Notes under the pieces: model-generated
The model's database searches: none
What the model saw: the letters and a program-made list of their open reading frames with translations, nothing else
Told to the model about the DNA's origin: nothing
Assembly (NCBI GenBank): GCA_029962745.1
Contig: CM057156.1
Location: forward strand, 31,539,853-31,603,852
Reading direction: 5' to 3'
DNA: 64,000 nucleotides
DNA from: Echinometra lucunter
Taxonomy: Eukaryota > Echinodermata > Echinoidea > Camarodonta > Echinometridae
Part shown: piece after piece, positions 33,801 to 42,197 of the stretch
Numbering within the stretch: the first letter of the stretch is position 1
Layout: every line of letters starts with the position of its first letter
Program-made: the position numbers and the translations under genes

Positions 33801-36800
33801 GGTCTGCATTGCAATCTCCATACGGTTTGGGTAGTCTATCGACCTCGAGCTTAATCAAACAAAAAAACGCAATCAATCACGAGTGAGCTACATTCATTTC
33901 CATCAAGTGAAAGTTAATTCTAATATCTTGATTGAAAATGAAATTATTTACTTGAATATATTATCTTCATAACAGACTTATAACAGTTAGTATAAACGGA
34001 AAGGTTTTCTTCAAAGAGAAGCTTGAGTTCTGGGGGCGTTTCATGAAACAATAGTCGGTGGTTTTCACCGACTAATTGCTTTCAGCCAATCAGATGCGAG
34101 ATTTTCAATAGCTTATAACATTTGTCGGTGATTTTTACCGACAAAACTCCTATGAAACGCTACCCTGGGGAATGTGAAAGATTAATTGCGAGCTTTCTAA
34201 TCGCTTTATATCAGTTTGGAGAAATATCCATAATAGGAAATATTCCATGAAAAGGATTATTTTACACTTGCCCTCATAATCGAAGTATGAGACGAGAAAC
34301 GGCTTGAGTGTTCTACCCGAAGCTTTGTTTGTAGTCTATTTCTGTGTGCAGTGCATGTGTTTTCAACAAGACTGAGTATCGTTTTGATGGTTTTGAAACC
34401 TCAAAGTATACACCAATTTTTCACGTGCATGTACTATTAAACCAACCTTTCCCAATTGCTCTGGAACAGTTTCTTTCGCATTGTAAACTCATGACCACAA
34501 CTCAAGTTTATCTTTTATTAATAATTCATATAATATATAATTTATTCATTCAGACATTTTGAAAACATCAGTTTCCTCTTATTTCGTAAGAACTTGAACT
34601 AGCAGGTGTAGTATATATTTTTGTTGTAGATTTGGTTTCAGTTCGTTCGTTTGAATTTTTAATGTACAGAGAACTAGATCTCACCACTCGTAGTCCAATA
34701 GCAGTGAGAAAACCGGGAGACACCAAGATACCATCATCTGCAGGGAATGGCATGGTTGAAGGATGGTGGATGATGACCCGAAAACCAGCTACTTCAGTCA
34801 TCACTTCCACATATTCCTCCTGCTGAGCAAATAGCTCCAGAGAAAGACCTGGGGGTGTTTCACAAAGACTAATGGGGTGTTGCAAGAAAGTTGCAATCGA
34901 TTGCAAGTTGCAACTGATTGTCACTGGCCATGCTGGCCAATCAAAATCATTGTTGCATGCATGTCTTCTTAAAAGGCAGACCCTGAGCCAATCAGAATGG
35001 TTGTCTCAAATTAGCAATTATTTGCAATAGATTGCAACCTTCTTGCAACACCCCATAAGATTGACTCAAATCGCTCTAAAATATGGCAGGCCATTCATAA
35101 CACTAGTTGCTTTCACCATCGGGTCTCTCAAGGAATGCGCAAATCATTGTTTGCAAAATTTTGAAGAATTAGATTTTTCTTTTCTGTTTTTTGCAGATTT
35201 GTGACCATGATTTGCAACTCCTTTGAGAAATCCATGGTGCAAGGAAACAGTGGCATGAATGGACAGCCATAGTTAAGTGCGATTTAGTCAATCTTAGTCT
35301 TTGTGAAACACCCCACTGGGTGTGAAGCAAATATAAGCCCAGAAATCTCGTCATTCTACTAAATGATTCTACATGGAATGGCATAGTGGAAGCTAGGTGG
35401 CGGGCGTTAACCTGAAAACCAGCTTAAACTTCAGGGCTTACTTTGAACCATCGGGTTTATTACTATTACCGTCATGTCGTTGCACTACACACCTTTCGTG
35501 AATAACTGTCCCTAAATTCCCGAAAGGTATAAGTTGTAAATTTATTATATGTCTATGGGTGTAACCTGATTGTGAAATGCCCCTTCTTATTTACAACGTG
35601 CCTGGTTTTGCGAATTGGAGCCGGTGAGTATTCCTTTGACAGTGTTTCATAAAGCCTCGGTAAACTGGCCTGGCCCAGAAAGTTCGTAGGACTAGAGGTG
35701 TGTATTTCACAAACTTTACATCCCTATCTTTTGGCAATTTAGGGCCTATCATTCACAAAAGGCCGTGTGTAACGTACGCGACGACGTGACGTGAACGTGA
35801 TTGGTCGATAGTTCGAAGTACTCCCTACTTCAGTCATCCCTTCCACTATTCCTCCTACTGACCCAGAGCTCTAGAGAAAGACAGCCAAACTATAGTTATT
35901 TAGGCTCATGTTCACCACCTACACCACTGTCATGACTGTACACCATTGTACTCCACAGTACACCACTGTACACCACTGTACACCACCGTGCACATTGTGC
36001 ACCATTGTACACCACTGTACACCATTTTACACGACTGTACACCAATTGACACCACTGTGCACCACTATGCACCACTGTACATCACTGTGCACCACTGTAC
36101 ATCACTGTGCACCACTGTATACCACTGTACACCAGTGTACAACACTGTGCACCATTATACACCACTGTACACAACTGTACACCATTATACACCATTGCAC
36201 ACCATTGTGCACCATTGTGCACCACTGTACACTACTGTACATGACTGTGCAGCACTGTGCACCACTGTACACCACTGTGCGCCACTATACACCACTGTAC
36301 ACCACTGTACATTACTGTGGAAATCCCTGCTGAAAAATTGAGGAATCCACTCTCAAATTGATGATTATTAAGCCACAATTTTAAATCGTATTTATAGCTG
36401 TGTATCCCACTATAATATGGAGTGGGTGCCACTATTTTGAACGTGGATTTTTATTCCATAAAAGAAGTGAACCCTGACTGAATTCTCGAAGAATGCATTT
36501 CCATTATCGTCTCTTTGAAGAGTACGGTTCGTCTTCACTATTACAAAAATTAAGCAGTATACAGCACTAGCCTAACATGATATAAGTAGGTTCTTTTAAG
36601 GTAATCACTAAGGCCACCACATGATGCGTTACCAATAAAGCTTTCTATAGTGAACAGTATAGTCTCCTCAACTTACCAAAGCTAGCACCTGGTCGATGCG
36701 TTTTCAATTGTTCTCTATTTTGTCCAGAATTAAAGGTGTAACAATTCCCAGTTGGGAGTCGGTAAAACGTTTGTAAAATTTCTGGGAATACAAAAAGAAG

Positions 36801-38736
36801 GATAACAATGGAAAATTCTTGAATAGCGCTCATGTTTGGCGCTTTTGCCACTTCTGGCGTTCCATATTGCCCCGGCTTTAGCCAAGTTGCCATTTCAGCC
36901 CTCTATCCCTTTCAGGTATACCGATTTAAAACGCCTTAGTCGAATGTGCCAAACAGGCCTGGTGGCAAGTGTAGATTAAAGGCTTGCTAAGGGCTGCACC
37001 AGAGATACCCTGGTTCACAGTCCAGAGATTTATCCAAGTTATACATTCACTTGATATTTCATTTATACTCTCCAAAAAGGAAACAATGTTATTTATCACT
37101 ACATTTCTATTTTGCCATATCTTATATTGTATGGGAAGCTGTCTCGACAAGACCTTTTGGGGTTTTTTCACAGCTGTACCTAATTTAATTCCATTGTCAT
37201 TTAATACTTATGTGTATGTTATTTCAATATGTTTTGATGTTATCTTGAATTGCATGTTTTTATTCAATGTTTTGTAATATGTTTTTAAACTTGGAATTGA
37301 ATAAAACTGAACTGAACTGAACTGATTTACTTTTTCCCATGGCCTTAGCAAGTTACAGAAATTGATTTACAAAATAGGATTTTCTTGGTCTTACTGAGGA
37401 GAACAAGGCAAGCCCATCCACGAGCAATCAAGCAGCATATCCTGAAGATTGTGACCCAGAGCCACTTTCTCCTCTAGACTCCTGTTGGCCAGGGCAACCA
37501 CTCGTAATCGTTGGTTGCCGTATTCCACAGATTTGCTGCGATAGAACCTGGGCCTCATGATGCGTGATGTCCAGTCTAATACAGTCTAGAAACAAAGAAT
37601 AAAATCATAAGATAAGAATAGTCAATGCTCACAGTATCTTTGAATATACGCTGTGTGAATATTATTTCTACCTTTTCAGGCTATTTTCGAGGCTTCAACG
37701 CTAATACAAGATTTTTCTTTCTTGCATTTGTTTTTTTTTTTAACAATGAAGTTGATAATTATCGACATGGACATTCACATAATTGGGGGTAAGACATGAA
37801 AGGGGACGGGAGCACTTTCAACAGAAATACCATGAATACGAGGATGAGAGAATGCAGGGTAGGATATACACACTTCATTACTTTGTTCATTCCGGAAGAT
37901 ATTTGATAGAGCGCCTTTTCTTCGCGGTTATAAAGCGCTCGGACGTTTTGCACTCGGTGGAATTTTTCTGCTATCATCTGATTTGGGTCGATATCCCCTG
38001 TTAAAGAAATTGTTGACCACATTTTAAGCTATTATGAATCGCGTTCAAATTTTCCTAGATACACTTACAGCCCCCCCCCCCCCGGCCCCATGCTCTGAAA
38101 AGAATCATTTTGGAATAAAGAAGATTTAAGATTTCAAGATTTTTCATCAGATTATTATCTGACTTGTCGCCGTTAATTCACTAATTATAATATTCAGTAA
38201 TAGTCGAACAGTATTTTACGGCCTTCAACCCAAGAACCGATACAGTTCGTCTCGAGTGCTTCACAGTAATCTGCAGGTTCACTGGTCCACGAGAGATGAC
38301 GTAAGAGACCTATAATAGTGGGCCCTTTTGACTGTTCTATGGTGTTCAGGCATCGATCTATGAGCTGTCTCAAAGATCCAAATGAAAAGGGTACCAAAAA
38401 TGCTGGGAGGATAACTCTACCAAGACATATCATGAAACCCATGATTAATGTTCATACTTCTAACAAGACAAAACTTCAAAATGATGGGACATTATTTCCG
38501 ACTCACTCTGTATACCTCCGCCATATCGTTGGGTTCAGGTTGTGATTCTCCTTGAGTGTTGTTACTGGTACTGGGATGCATTACAGGTACAGCGCCATCT
38601 ACAGGTGAATGATAACCACATTAATTCACTAGTAACTTCGTGAAAGCTCAATGCTTCAAAAGAAAAATCATAGTAACAATGAATATAAAAAAATCATGAA
38701 TGCGTATAGATAGATGCATTTATACATCCAAGTGTA

Positions 38737-38770
<34 letters not shown>

Positions 38771-41700
38771 ACTCGATTAAAGAAAGGACCCTCGATATTT
38801 ATTGTTAAACAATAATAAAATCAACGGAACTAAACAGCGCCATTGCATGACTTTGAATTTACAGCATTATATTTTCAAGATCCATATTAATCATGTTAAC
38901 ATCGTATATACATGCATGAGGTGGGGATATACTAGGATACATGCGATTTTATGTGGCCCGGGCTTCTTGTATTATAACTGTGCGTCAATCAGCCATGATT
39001 TTAAAAAGAAGAGGGCTTTTAGAACACAGAACCGCCCCCCCCCCTCCCCCGACTTATCTATTATTTTGGATCCTCTGTAACACATGCCTCAACTCGAGTC
39101 TTGATGGGGATAAATGAACACTGATTTGAAATGAATAAATTTACTAGAAAGAACTTGTTACGGTATACTCTGAAGACTGCGAATTGAAAAGCTGTATAAG
39201 TATGATTGCTTCTAATACTATTCTATGAATAAAACATTAATATTCCTGATCTTACCCGACATTTCTGTTTCCGGAGGTGCTCCGGAATTGAAATTGACAT
39301 CGAAACGCTCTCGGAAGGATTCATCCATATCTTCGAGTTTGGACTTCCTCACCGGGTTCGTGTTGCAGATGGTGACAGCGGGAAATGACTGCGTTCGATT
39401 GAATCGGACCTGAATTAAGTATTAACAAGCTTAATTAAAAGCCGCTCATACTCCTCATTATTATTGTTGTTAGTGGTTTTATATCCCCTCTAACAAAACA
39501 AAGAAAAAAAAATAAACATATCAAAAATTATTCCCGCCTCAATTTCAATCAGTAAACGATCTTTAAAAAGTGAATAAATAATTAAATTGAATAAATAAAC
39601 AAACTAAATGAATACATAAATGATTAAAATGAAAGTGAAAAACAAGCAAGCAAACACTTTAAAGATGAGATGAATGAATGAAACAATGAAACAATAAATG
39701 AGTTAGTGGATGGATAAAGTATTAGTAGGTGAGTAAATGAAATAAATAGATTATCAAATGAAAAAGTCAATATATCAATGAAATAATAAAAGAAATGAAA
39801 TGAATGAATGAATGAATGAATGAATGAATAAATGAATAAATAAAAAAATGAATAAATAAATAGATAATAAATGAAATGAATGAATGAATGAATAAACAAA
39901 TAAATGAATAAATAAAAATGAATAAATAAATAAATAAATAGACGAATACATTATTATTATAAACAAATAAATGAATAGGTAAATGAATGGATATTGAATA
40001 GTCGGGGAAGGATGGCGACTATTAAAAAAAAAGTCAATGAAGGTCGATTCTTTAAACACTGGTGCAGCCCGAGGGGCACTAAATCTCTTTTTTTTTTTTT
40101 TTTATAGATGAACTATTGGAAAACTTAACAGGTGAACTAGTACAAACCGGTCCTCCAGACGACTGATAAACATCAATCATCACAGGTACAATTTAATGAT
40201 ATATATATGAGATCAATTGACAGAATAATAGCGTCGCATGGATCAAAGATCCCCAGAGCTGTCCTACCATTTTTGGAAATTTTGCAAAGGTTTAAAAAAT
40301 GTCTCCGCCGGGAATCGAACCCGGGCCTTGATATATATATATATATATGCAGCAATGGAAAGCACACCTGAAAAACCAAGTGAGGTCGGGACACTTGAGG
40401 TCGAGACACCTCAAGTCGACAACGGGACTTAGAAAATTTTCGAGCAAAATAGAGTCCGAACTGTACGTATAGGTGCCTGATATACCGGCTTGCATGTTAT
40501 TGAACTTTATTGTAAAAAATAATCCGTTCAACCTCTCTCTAGCTGTCGCCCGTATCATATCACACATCTTTATTTTTATTTAGAATAGTTAAAATTAACA
40601 TTAATTATGTTTCAATCCTTAACATTTTTCAACTCAAAGTTGTACAGTGGATAACAGGAAGGGGGTTGGTAAATAAATCGGAGGATGGTTGTCGACTTGA
40701 GGTGTCTCGACCTCAAGTGTCCCGACCTCGGGTGGTTTTTCAGGTGTACATGTCGACTTAAGGTTGCCATGAAGTACGATAGTCCGCCCCCGTACCGACA
40801 CGTACATACAGTATAGTACGGGCTCTATTTTGCTCAAAAATTTTATAAGTCCCGTTGTCGACTTGAAGTGTCTCGACCTCAAGTGTTTCCGAATATTCTA
40901 TGAATTCTTTGATATTTTTTCATGATTGAAGAATGATAATCTCTGTCTTTTTCCACATCGAAACCAAAACTGTCCTGCTCATTTGCAATTTTGATAAATG
41001 TATCTTACCATATGGCGGCGATCGCGGGGGAGGGGGATGGGAGGGACATGTCCCCCCTCGATTTTTAAAGCTTGATATATCATTTTTTATATTTTGAGTC
41101 AGGTGACCAATTTTAGGCCAACCACTTAAATATTTTATAGGCCTAGAATGCATTTGATGGCAAAATCAGGCTTCTTTCATCATTTTTTTTGGGGTTATCT
41201 TTTTAGTTCGCTGGCTTCGCTCGCTCGCATAATAACGATCATCCCCTCTCACTTCTCGAAACAGATTTTCGGCGGAGGACTTCCGTGTTTCTGTCCCCCC
41301 CCCCCCCCCACTCGTTACATGAAATCGCCGCCACTGCAAAATAATATCATGAATATGCAAGTTTCAGCATTATTGGTGCCAAGGAATGGTTGGGTGATTA
41401 ATTCAGACTTAACATGCTTACGGCTTGTATTATGCGCTGGGTGTCTGCAAGGTCTACCAATTTGCTTACATTATGTCTGTGTTTCGTAATCCATGTAAAA
41501 TCCTTTGTAGATGGGATTTGCCAATTGTATGAAATACGATTTTTTCATGTATGGTCTTGAATTTCGAAATAATTTCACTTAGCCCTAGTTTTCGACACTC
41601 TGTGTATACGAGGTCACATGAGTCGTGACATTCTGTAACATAAATTGATAGTGATATCAATGACGTCATACCCTGGTTATTATTTTTAAGAATGACACAA

Positions 41701-42197
41701 AGGGGCAAGTTGAGTCTGCATCTTCGGATAGTATGAGTCAAAGTAGTAATGATTTGAAAATCGCATTGAGATAACCACATAATTTTTTAAAGGGTATATA
41801 TCTTGATGGAAATCTCACAAATGTATAAATTATAAGGAAAAATCAAATGAATTATTCAATTGTTTTGAACATACACAAGATAAGAGAAAAGTATCTTATA
41901 ATAATTTACAAATTTCAAAGAGTGTTCAACACTCACCTCTAAGTTCACCGCGTAGTTCCACTCGAAGTACGCCTGAAAGAGTGAGATAACTTGCCAGGTC
42001 ATAACCCCAGTTCCGCCAAGAAAGAGAAGTATCCATGAGAGTTTTGTGATTGGTCCCGAGGAACGTTGGATGTTGGGCACGCCATGTGCCGAGGAGTTCT
42101 CCATGCGGCTGTTAAGAATCGTTCGCAAACTTTTCTCTTCCCGCTCGGGGTTAGTCCACCGAGAACCCTTCTCACCACCCACCTCTGCGACATCCAT
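20422..42197 (-). CDS. Gene B: DEG/ENaC-family sodium channel subunit (complete, interrupted by assembly duplication)
   Basis: Fifteen coding exons give about 632 residues from ATG 42197 to the stop at 20422-20424: 42197-41937, 39409-39256, 38598-38516, 38364-38220, 37997-37882, 37585-37395, exons 7-10 present twice (left 31816-31712, 29837-29674, 28903-28793, 28359-28237; right 36781-36677, 34848-34685, 33849-33740, 33309-33185), then 27017-26942, 24952-24895, 22470-22403, 21590-21515, 20589-20422. Phases agree once single-base errors in the duplicated exons are allowed for. It has the His-Gly motif, TM1, F-P-A-V-T-I-C-N, Cys-rich ectodomain, W-P-S and a TM2 with G-L-S at the G-x-S filter. 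The cytosolic tail is very short. It should form or join a trimeric amiloride-type Na+/cation channel at the plasma membrane. Only one copy of exons 7-10 is likely real. Confidence 0.9.
21006..21163. mobile_element. MITE of the GGGAGCGTTTCAT family (CTG-flanked)
   Basis: Inverted ends GGGAGCGTTTCAT and ATGAAACGCTCCC with CTG on both sides. Internal CCAAT box (ATTGGCTGAG). Same subfamily as 43737-43876. Last intron of gene B. Confidence 0.8.
21258..21407. mobile_element. 150-bp palindromic MITE (GGGCCCCGTCTTACAAAG)
   Basis: Inverted arms of about 60 bp, ends GGGCCCCGTCTTACAAAGAG and complement. No clear target duplication. Confidence 0.75.
21515..21590 (-). CDS. Gene B exon 14
   Basis: A 76-nt exon, phase 2 in and 0 out, reading R-R-N-M-A-K-L-E-I-F-Y-D-E-F-N-Y-E. 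This is the conserved strand preceding TM2. Same length and phase as gene C 49128-49203. Confidence 0.92.
21833..22101. mobile_element. 269-bp foldback element with ~100-bp arms
   Basis: Near-perfect inverted arms starting CACTATGAACATGA. CAT flanks both sides (21830-21832, 22102-22104). It lies in the gene B intron between exons 14 and 13. Confidence 0.8.
22403..22470 (-). CDS. Gene B exon 13
   Basis: A 68-nt exon, phase 0 in and 2 out (K-M-A-M-Y-N-A-E-M-R-R and onward). Found by matching the phase gap between exons 12 and 14; acceptor TTTGAG, donor GTGAGT. Gene C 49455-49522 has the same length and phase. Confidence 0.85.
22696..24517. mobile_element. hAT-like element (outer of a nested pair)
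   Basis: Ends CAGTGGCGTAGACAGG and CTGTCTACGCCCCTG, with a perfect 8-bp target duplication GGTGATAC (22688-22695, 24518-24525). G tract at the left, C tracts at the right. Interrupted by 22885-24079. Confidence 0.93.
22885..24079. mobile_element. hAT-like element (inner, nested)
   Basis: Left end TAGGGCGGCGGAGCGTC, right end GGGAGCGCCGCCTCTG; flanking 8-mers taaataga/taaattga match at 7 of 8. It contains two GAGCGAGCGxAGCGAGCGAG words (about 23060 and 23421) and many GGGCACTT(A)TCAGAA phrases. No transposase. Confidence 0.88.
24895..24952 (-). CDS. Gene B exon 12 (W-P-S segment)
   Basis: A 58-nt exon, phase 2 in and 0 out, reading E-I-T-Y-L-P-R-V-S-S-S-I-W-P-S-D-A-Y-E. Donor GTAAGATG. Confidence 0.92.
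25474..25690 (+). mobile_element. tRNA-derived SINE
   Basis: tRNA-like head with box A (TTGGCTCAATTGATAGAGC) and box B (GGGTTCGATCCCC), followed by a body containing GCCAGGCGCTCGGCATA. The acceptor and T stems are imperfect, so it is a SINE rather than a working tRNA. Confidence 0.8.
26510..26905. repeat. GGACAATTACCCC minisatellite split by a hAT element
   Basis: About 14-15-bp units (GGACAATCACCCC, GGGCAATTACCCC and similar) on both sides of the hAT-like element 26607-26805. Confidence 0.7.
26607..26805. mobile_element. hAT-like MITE, 199 bp
   Basis: Ends CAGGGGCGGTGCTCC and GGCGCCGACCCTG; flanking 8-mers ctcctaag/ctcctata match at 6 of 8. Purine-rich interior, inverted relative to 19575-19755. 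Inserted in a minisatellite near gene B exon 11. Confidence 0.75.
26942..27017 (-). CDS. Gene B exon 11 (Cys-rich C-x-C segment)
   Basis: A 76-nt exon, phase 1 in and 2 out, ending E-C-N-C-P-I-A-C. Single copy; it lies just left of the duplicated block. Confidence 0.92.
27591..27858. mobile_element. Foldback element inserted in a TA repeat
   Basis: 46-bp perfect inverted arms (AGTGAAAGAAAATAAATGG start) bounded by TA repeats on both sides, which suggests a TA-targeting (Tc1/mariner-type) MITE. It contains CT and TA repeats. Confidence 0.7.
27912..28140. mobile_element. Possible truncated hAT-like fragment
   Basis: Starts CAGTGGCGTTGCTGGGGG, a hAT-like end followed by a G tract, with C tracts at about 28070 and 28110. 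No right end or duplication found. Confidence 0.4.
28237..28359 (-). CDS. Gene B exon 10, left copy (1-base deletion)
   Basis: Cys-rich exon starting T-C-E-V-S-C-F-Q-N-E-V-I-N-R-C-G-C. It is 123 nt where 124 is expected, with one base missing just after the C-G-C codons, so the frame breaks there and D-A-S-Y-P follows in another frame. The right copy (33185-33309) has different errors, so this looks like base-calling noise rather than a null allele. Confidence 0.8.
   Translation of the reverse strand, partial: TCEVSCFQNEVINRCGCLMLRILTLSTSTKRSIRVNILIQ
28637..28777. mobile_element. MITE of the GGGAGCGTTTCAT family (CTG-flanked)
   Basis: Ends GGGAGCGTTTCATGAAGAG and complement, CTG on both sides, central TTTCAGCCAATCAGATGCG (CCAAT box). 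The right edge is 12 bp from the gene B exon 9 donor. Repeated in the right haplotig at about 33585-33724. Confidence 0.8.
28793..28903 (-). CDS. Gene B exon 9, left copy
   Basis: A 111-nt exon in phase 0/0 reading L-E-V-D-R-L-P-K-P-Y-G-D-C and onward, intact. Two copies of one MITE family flank it; one ends 12 bp from its splice donor. Confidence 0.92.
29029..29155. mobile_element. MITE of the GGGAGCGTTTCAT family
   Basis: Similar to 28637-28777, with GGGGGCGTTTCATGAAAC and ATGAAACGCTCCCCTG ends and the same CCAAT core (29081-29090). Repeated at about 34032-34168. Confidence 0.75.
29674..29837 (-). CDS. Gene B exon 8, left copy (I-H-H-P segment)
   Basis: A 164-nt exon, intact, containing G-F-R-V-I-I-H-H-P-S-T-M-P-F-P. 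Its acceptor AG directly abuts the end of a MITE (29841-30337), whose terminal sequence supplies the adjacent pyrimidines. Confidence 0.93.
29841..30337. mobile_element. MITE abutting gene B exon 8 (outer of a nested pair)
   Basis: Inverted ends GGGGTGTTTCACAAAGAC and complement. Removing the inner element restores a continuous arm (GACTAAGATTGACT) that pairs with the right arm. The left end touches the exon 8 acceptor. Repeated in the right haplotig. Confidence 0.85.
29862..30047. mobile_element. Nested MITE with TAA target duplication
   Basis: Ends TGGGGTGTTGCAAGAA and TTCTTGCAACACCCCA, flanked by TAA (29859-29861, 30048-30050). A 3-bp TAA duplication is typical of PIF/Harbinger elements. 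It contains two CCAAT boxes. Confidence 0.88.
30935..31350. repeat. 10-bp minisatellite TGTACACCAC (left copy)
   Basis: About 40 tandem variants of TGTACACCAC, open in more than one frame because the period is not a multiple of three. Also at 35910-36320. Confidence 0.95.
31712..31816 (-). CDS. Gene B exon 7, left copy (1-base insertion)
   Basis: Contains T-G-N-C-Y-T-F-N-S-G-Q. It is 105 nt against an expected 104; an extra base in a T run (five T's on the plus strand, four in the right copy) shifts the frame near its 3' end. Confidence 0.85.
32328..32827. other. Assembly gap (500 N)
   Basis: Exactly 500 N's, a conventional placeholder size. The left contig ends at a retroposon-like tail; the right contig starts inside a TA repeat. 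The apparent reading frames across it are meaningless. Confidence 1.
33185..33309 (-). CDS. Gene B exon 10, right copy (frame errors)
   Basis: Second copy of the Cys-rich exon, with an extra base near the C-G-C codons and a missing base soon after. Probably the other haplotype of 28237-28359. Confidence 0.7.
33740..33849 (-). CDS. Gene B exon 9, right copy (1-base deletion)
   Basis: 110 nt instead of 111; one T of a TT pair present in the left copy is missing, giving a frameshift. Otherwise the same sequence as 28793-28903. Confidence 0.75.
34685..34848 (-). CDS. Gene B exon 8, right copy
   Basis: 164 nt, intact, the same sequence as 29674-29837, with the same MITE abutting its acceptor. 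Confidence 0.8.
35910..36320. repeat. 10-bp minisatellite TGTACACCAC (right copy)
   Basis: Right-haplotig version of 30935-31350, slightly shorter. Confidence 0.95.
36677..36781 (-). CDS. Gene B exon 7, right copy (frame error at 5' end)
   Basis: The 3' half reads correctly (E-Q-L-K-T-H-R-P-G-A-S-F-G), repairing the left copy's error. Its own 5' half has base gains and losses that the left copy lacks. Confidence 0.75.
36985..37324 (+). mobile_element. Retroposon 3' tail with ACTGA repeats
   Basis: An AT-rich segment ending GGAATTGAATAAAACTGAACTGAACTGA, like the 3' end of a non-LTR retrotransposon. The left copy (32021-32327) is cut off by the gap just before the tail. Confidence 0.5.
37395..37585 (-). 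CDS. Gene B exon 6 (D-C-S-W-M-G segment)
   Basis: A 191-nt exon, phase 0 in and 2 out. It starts T-V-L-D-W-T-S-R-I and ends with M-L-L-D-C-S-W-M-G-L-P-C-S-P. Donor GTAAGACC. It lies right of the duplicated block, so it is single copy. Confidence 0.92.
37882..37997 (-). CDS. Gene B exon 5
   Basis: A 116-nt exon, phase 1 in and 0 out, reading D-I-D-P-N-Q-M-I-A-E-K-F-H-R-V-Q-N-V. The acceptor follows TTTCTTTAAC; donor GTAATG. Its phases fit both neighbours. I find no gene A counterpart. Confidence 0.8.
38220..38364 (-). CDS. Gene B exon 4 (Cys-containing finger/knuckle segment)
   Basis: A 145-nt exon, phase 0 in and 1 out, reading L-I-D-R-C-L-N-T-I-E-Q and later A-D-Y-C-E-A-L-E-T-N-C. I chose the acceptor after a CTTTTCATTTGG tract because it restores frame on both sides. 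Three cysteines fit the family ectodomain. The donor (GTAAAATA) is moderate, so the borders are less sure than the reading frame. Confidence 0.72.
38516..38598 (-). CDS. Gene B exon 3 (short Ser/Asn/Gln/Pro-rich linker)
   Basis: An 83-nt exon, phase 1 in and 0 out, encoding about 28 polar residues (H-P-S-T-S-N-N-T-Q-G-E-S-Q and onward). It sits where gene A has its long mucin-like insert. An alternative donor 9 nt further on (GTGAGT) would add V-Y-R in frame. Confidence 0.75.
38742..38768. repeat. (TC)n microsatellite
   Basis: About 27 bp of TC. Confidence 0.9.
39256..39409 (-). CDS. Gene B exon 2 (post-TM1 motif)
   Basis: A 154-nt exon, phase 0 in and 1 out, starting V-R-F-N-R-T-Q-S-F-P-A-V-T-I-C-N-T-N-P-V. 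Clean acceptor (AATTCAG) and donor (GTAAGATC). Confidence 0.93.
39560..39990. repeat. AATG/AAAT-rich tetranucleotide region
   Basis: Degenerate GAAT/AAAT/AATG units over about 400 bp, in the gene B intron between exons 2 and 1. Apparent open frames here are repeat artefacts. Confidence 0.8.
40300..40345 (-). mobile_element. tRNA T-arm-like remnant beside a TA repeat
   Basis: The minus strand reads GGCCCGGGTTCGATTCCCGG, a perfect T-arm/box B, followed by GCGGAGACA and preceded by a TA repeat. Probably a SINE fragment. Confidence 0.4.
40375..40890. repeat. Inverted pair of TCGAC/TCAAGT-rich segments
   Basis: The segment with CACCTGAAAAACC...GAGGTCGGGACACTTGAGG at 40365-40430 recurs inverted at 40683-40750, and the GTCCCGTTGTCGACTTGA phrase recurs at 40850-40885. 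About 500-bp foldback structure in gene B intron 1. Confidence 0.6.
41010..41329. mobile_element. Probable hAT-like element
   Basis: Left TATGGCGGCGATCGCGGGG, right GAAATCGCCGCCACTG, G and C tracts next to the ends, and an internal TTCGCTCGCTCGC word. No convincing 8-bp duplication. Confidence 0.5.
41937..42197 (-). CDS. Gene B exon 1 (N-terminus and TM1)
   Basis: A 261-nt exon encoding 87 residues from an ATG in strong context (CAAAATGG). It has the His-Gly motif at residues 38-39 and TM1 at about 53-74 (L-S-W-I-L-L-F-L-G-G-T-G start). Donor GTGAGT. The acidic/basic N-terminus differs from gene A, while TM1 is closely similar. Confidence 0.93.

Larger units (their letters stand above)
32828..37290. 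repeat. Large direct duplication, right copy (probable haplotig)
   Basis: Second copy of 27858-32327. It runs on past the left copy's end into a tail of ACTGA repeats and then into single-copy gene B exon 6. It has a segment of about 50 bp around 33888-33940 that the left copy lacks, and fewer bases in several homopolymers. Confidence 0.9.

Noticed and set aside
27858..37290. Genuine tandem duplication of gene B exons 7-10
   Set aside because: The whole block including mobile elements matches, the gap is a 500-N placeholder, and the copies carry complementary frame errors. Haplotype redundancy is simpler.
41002..41337. 8-bp target duplication for the element 41010-41329
   Set aside because: The flanks do not match and the left end is eroded.
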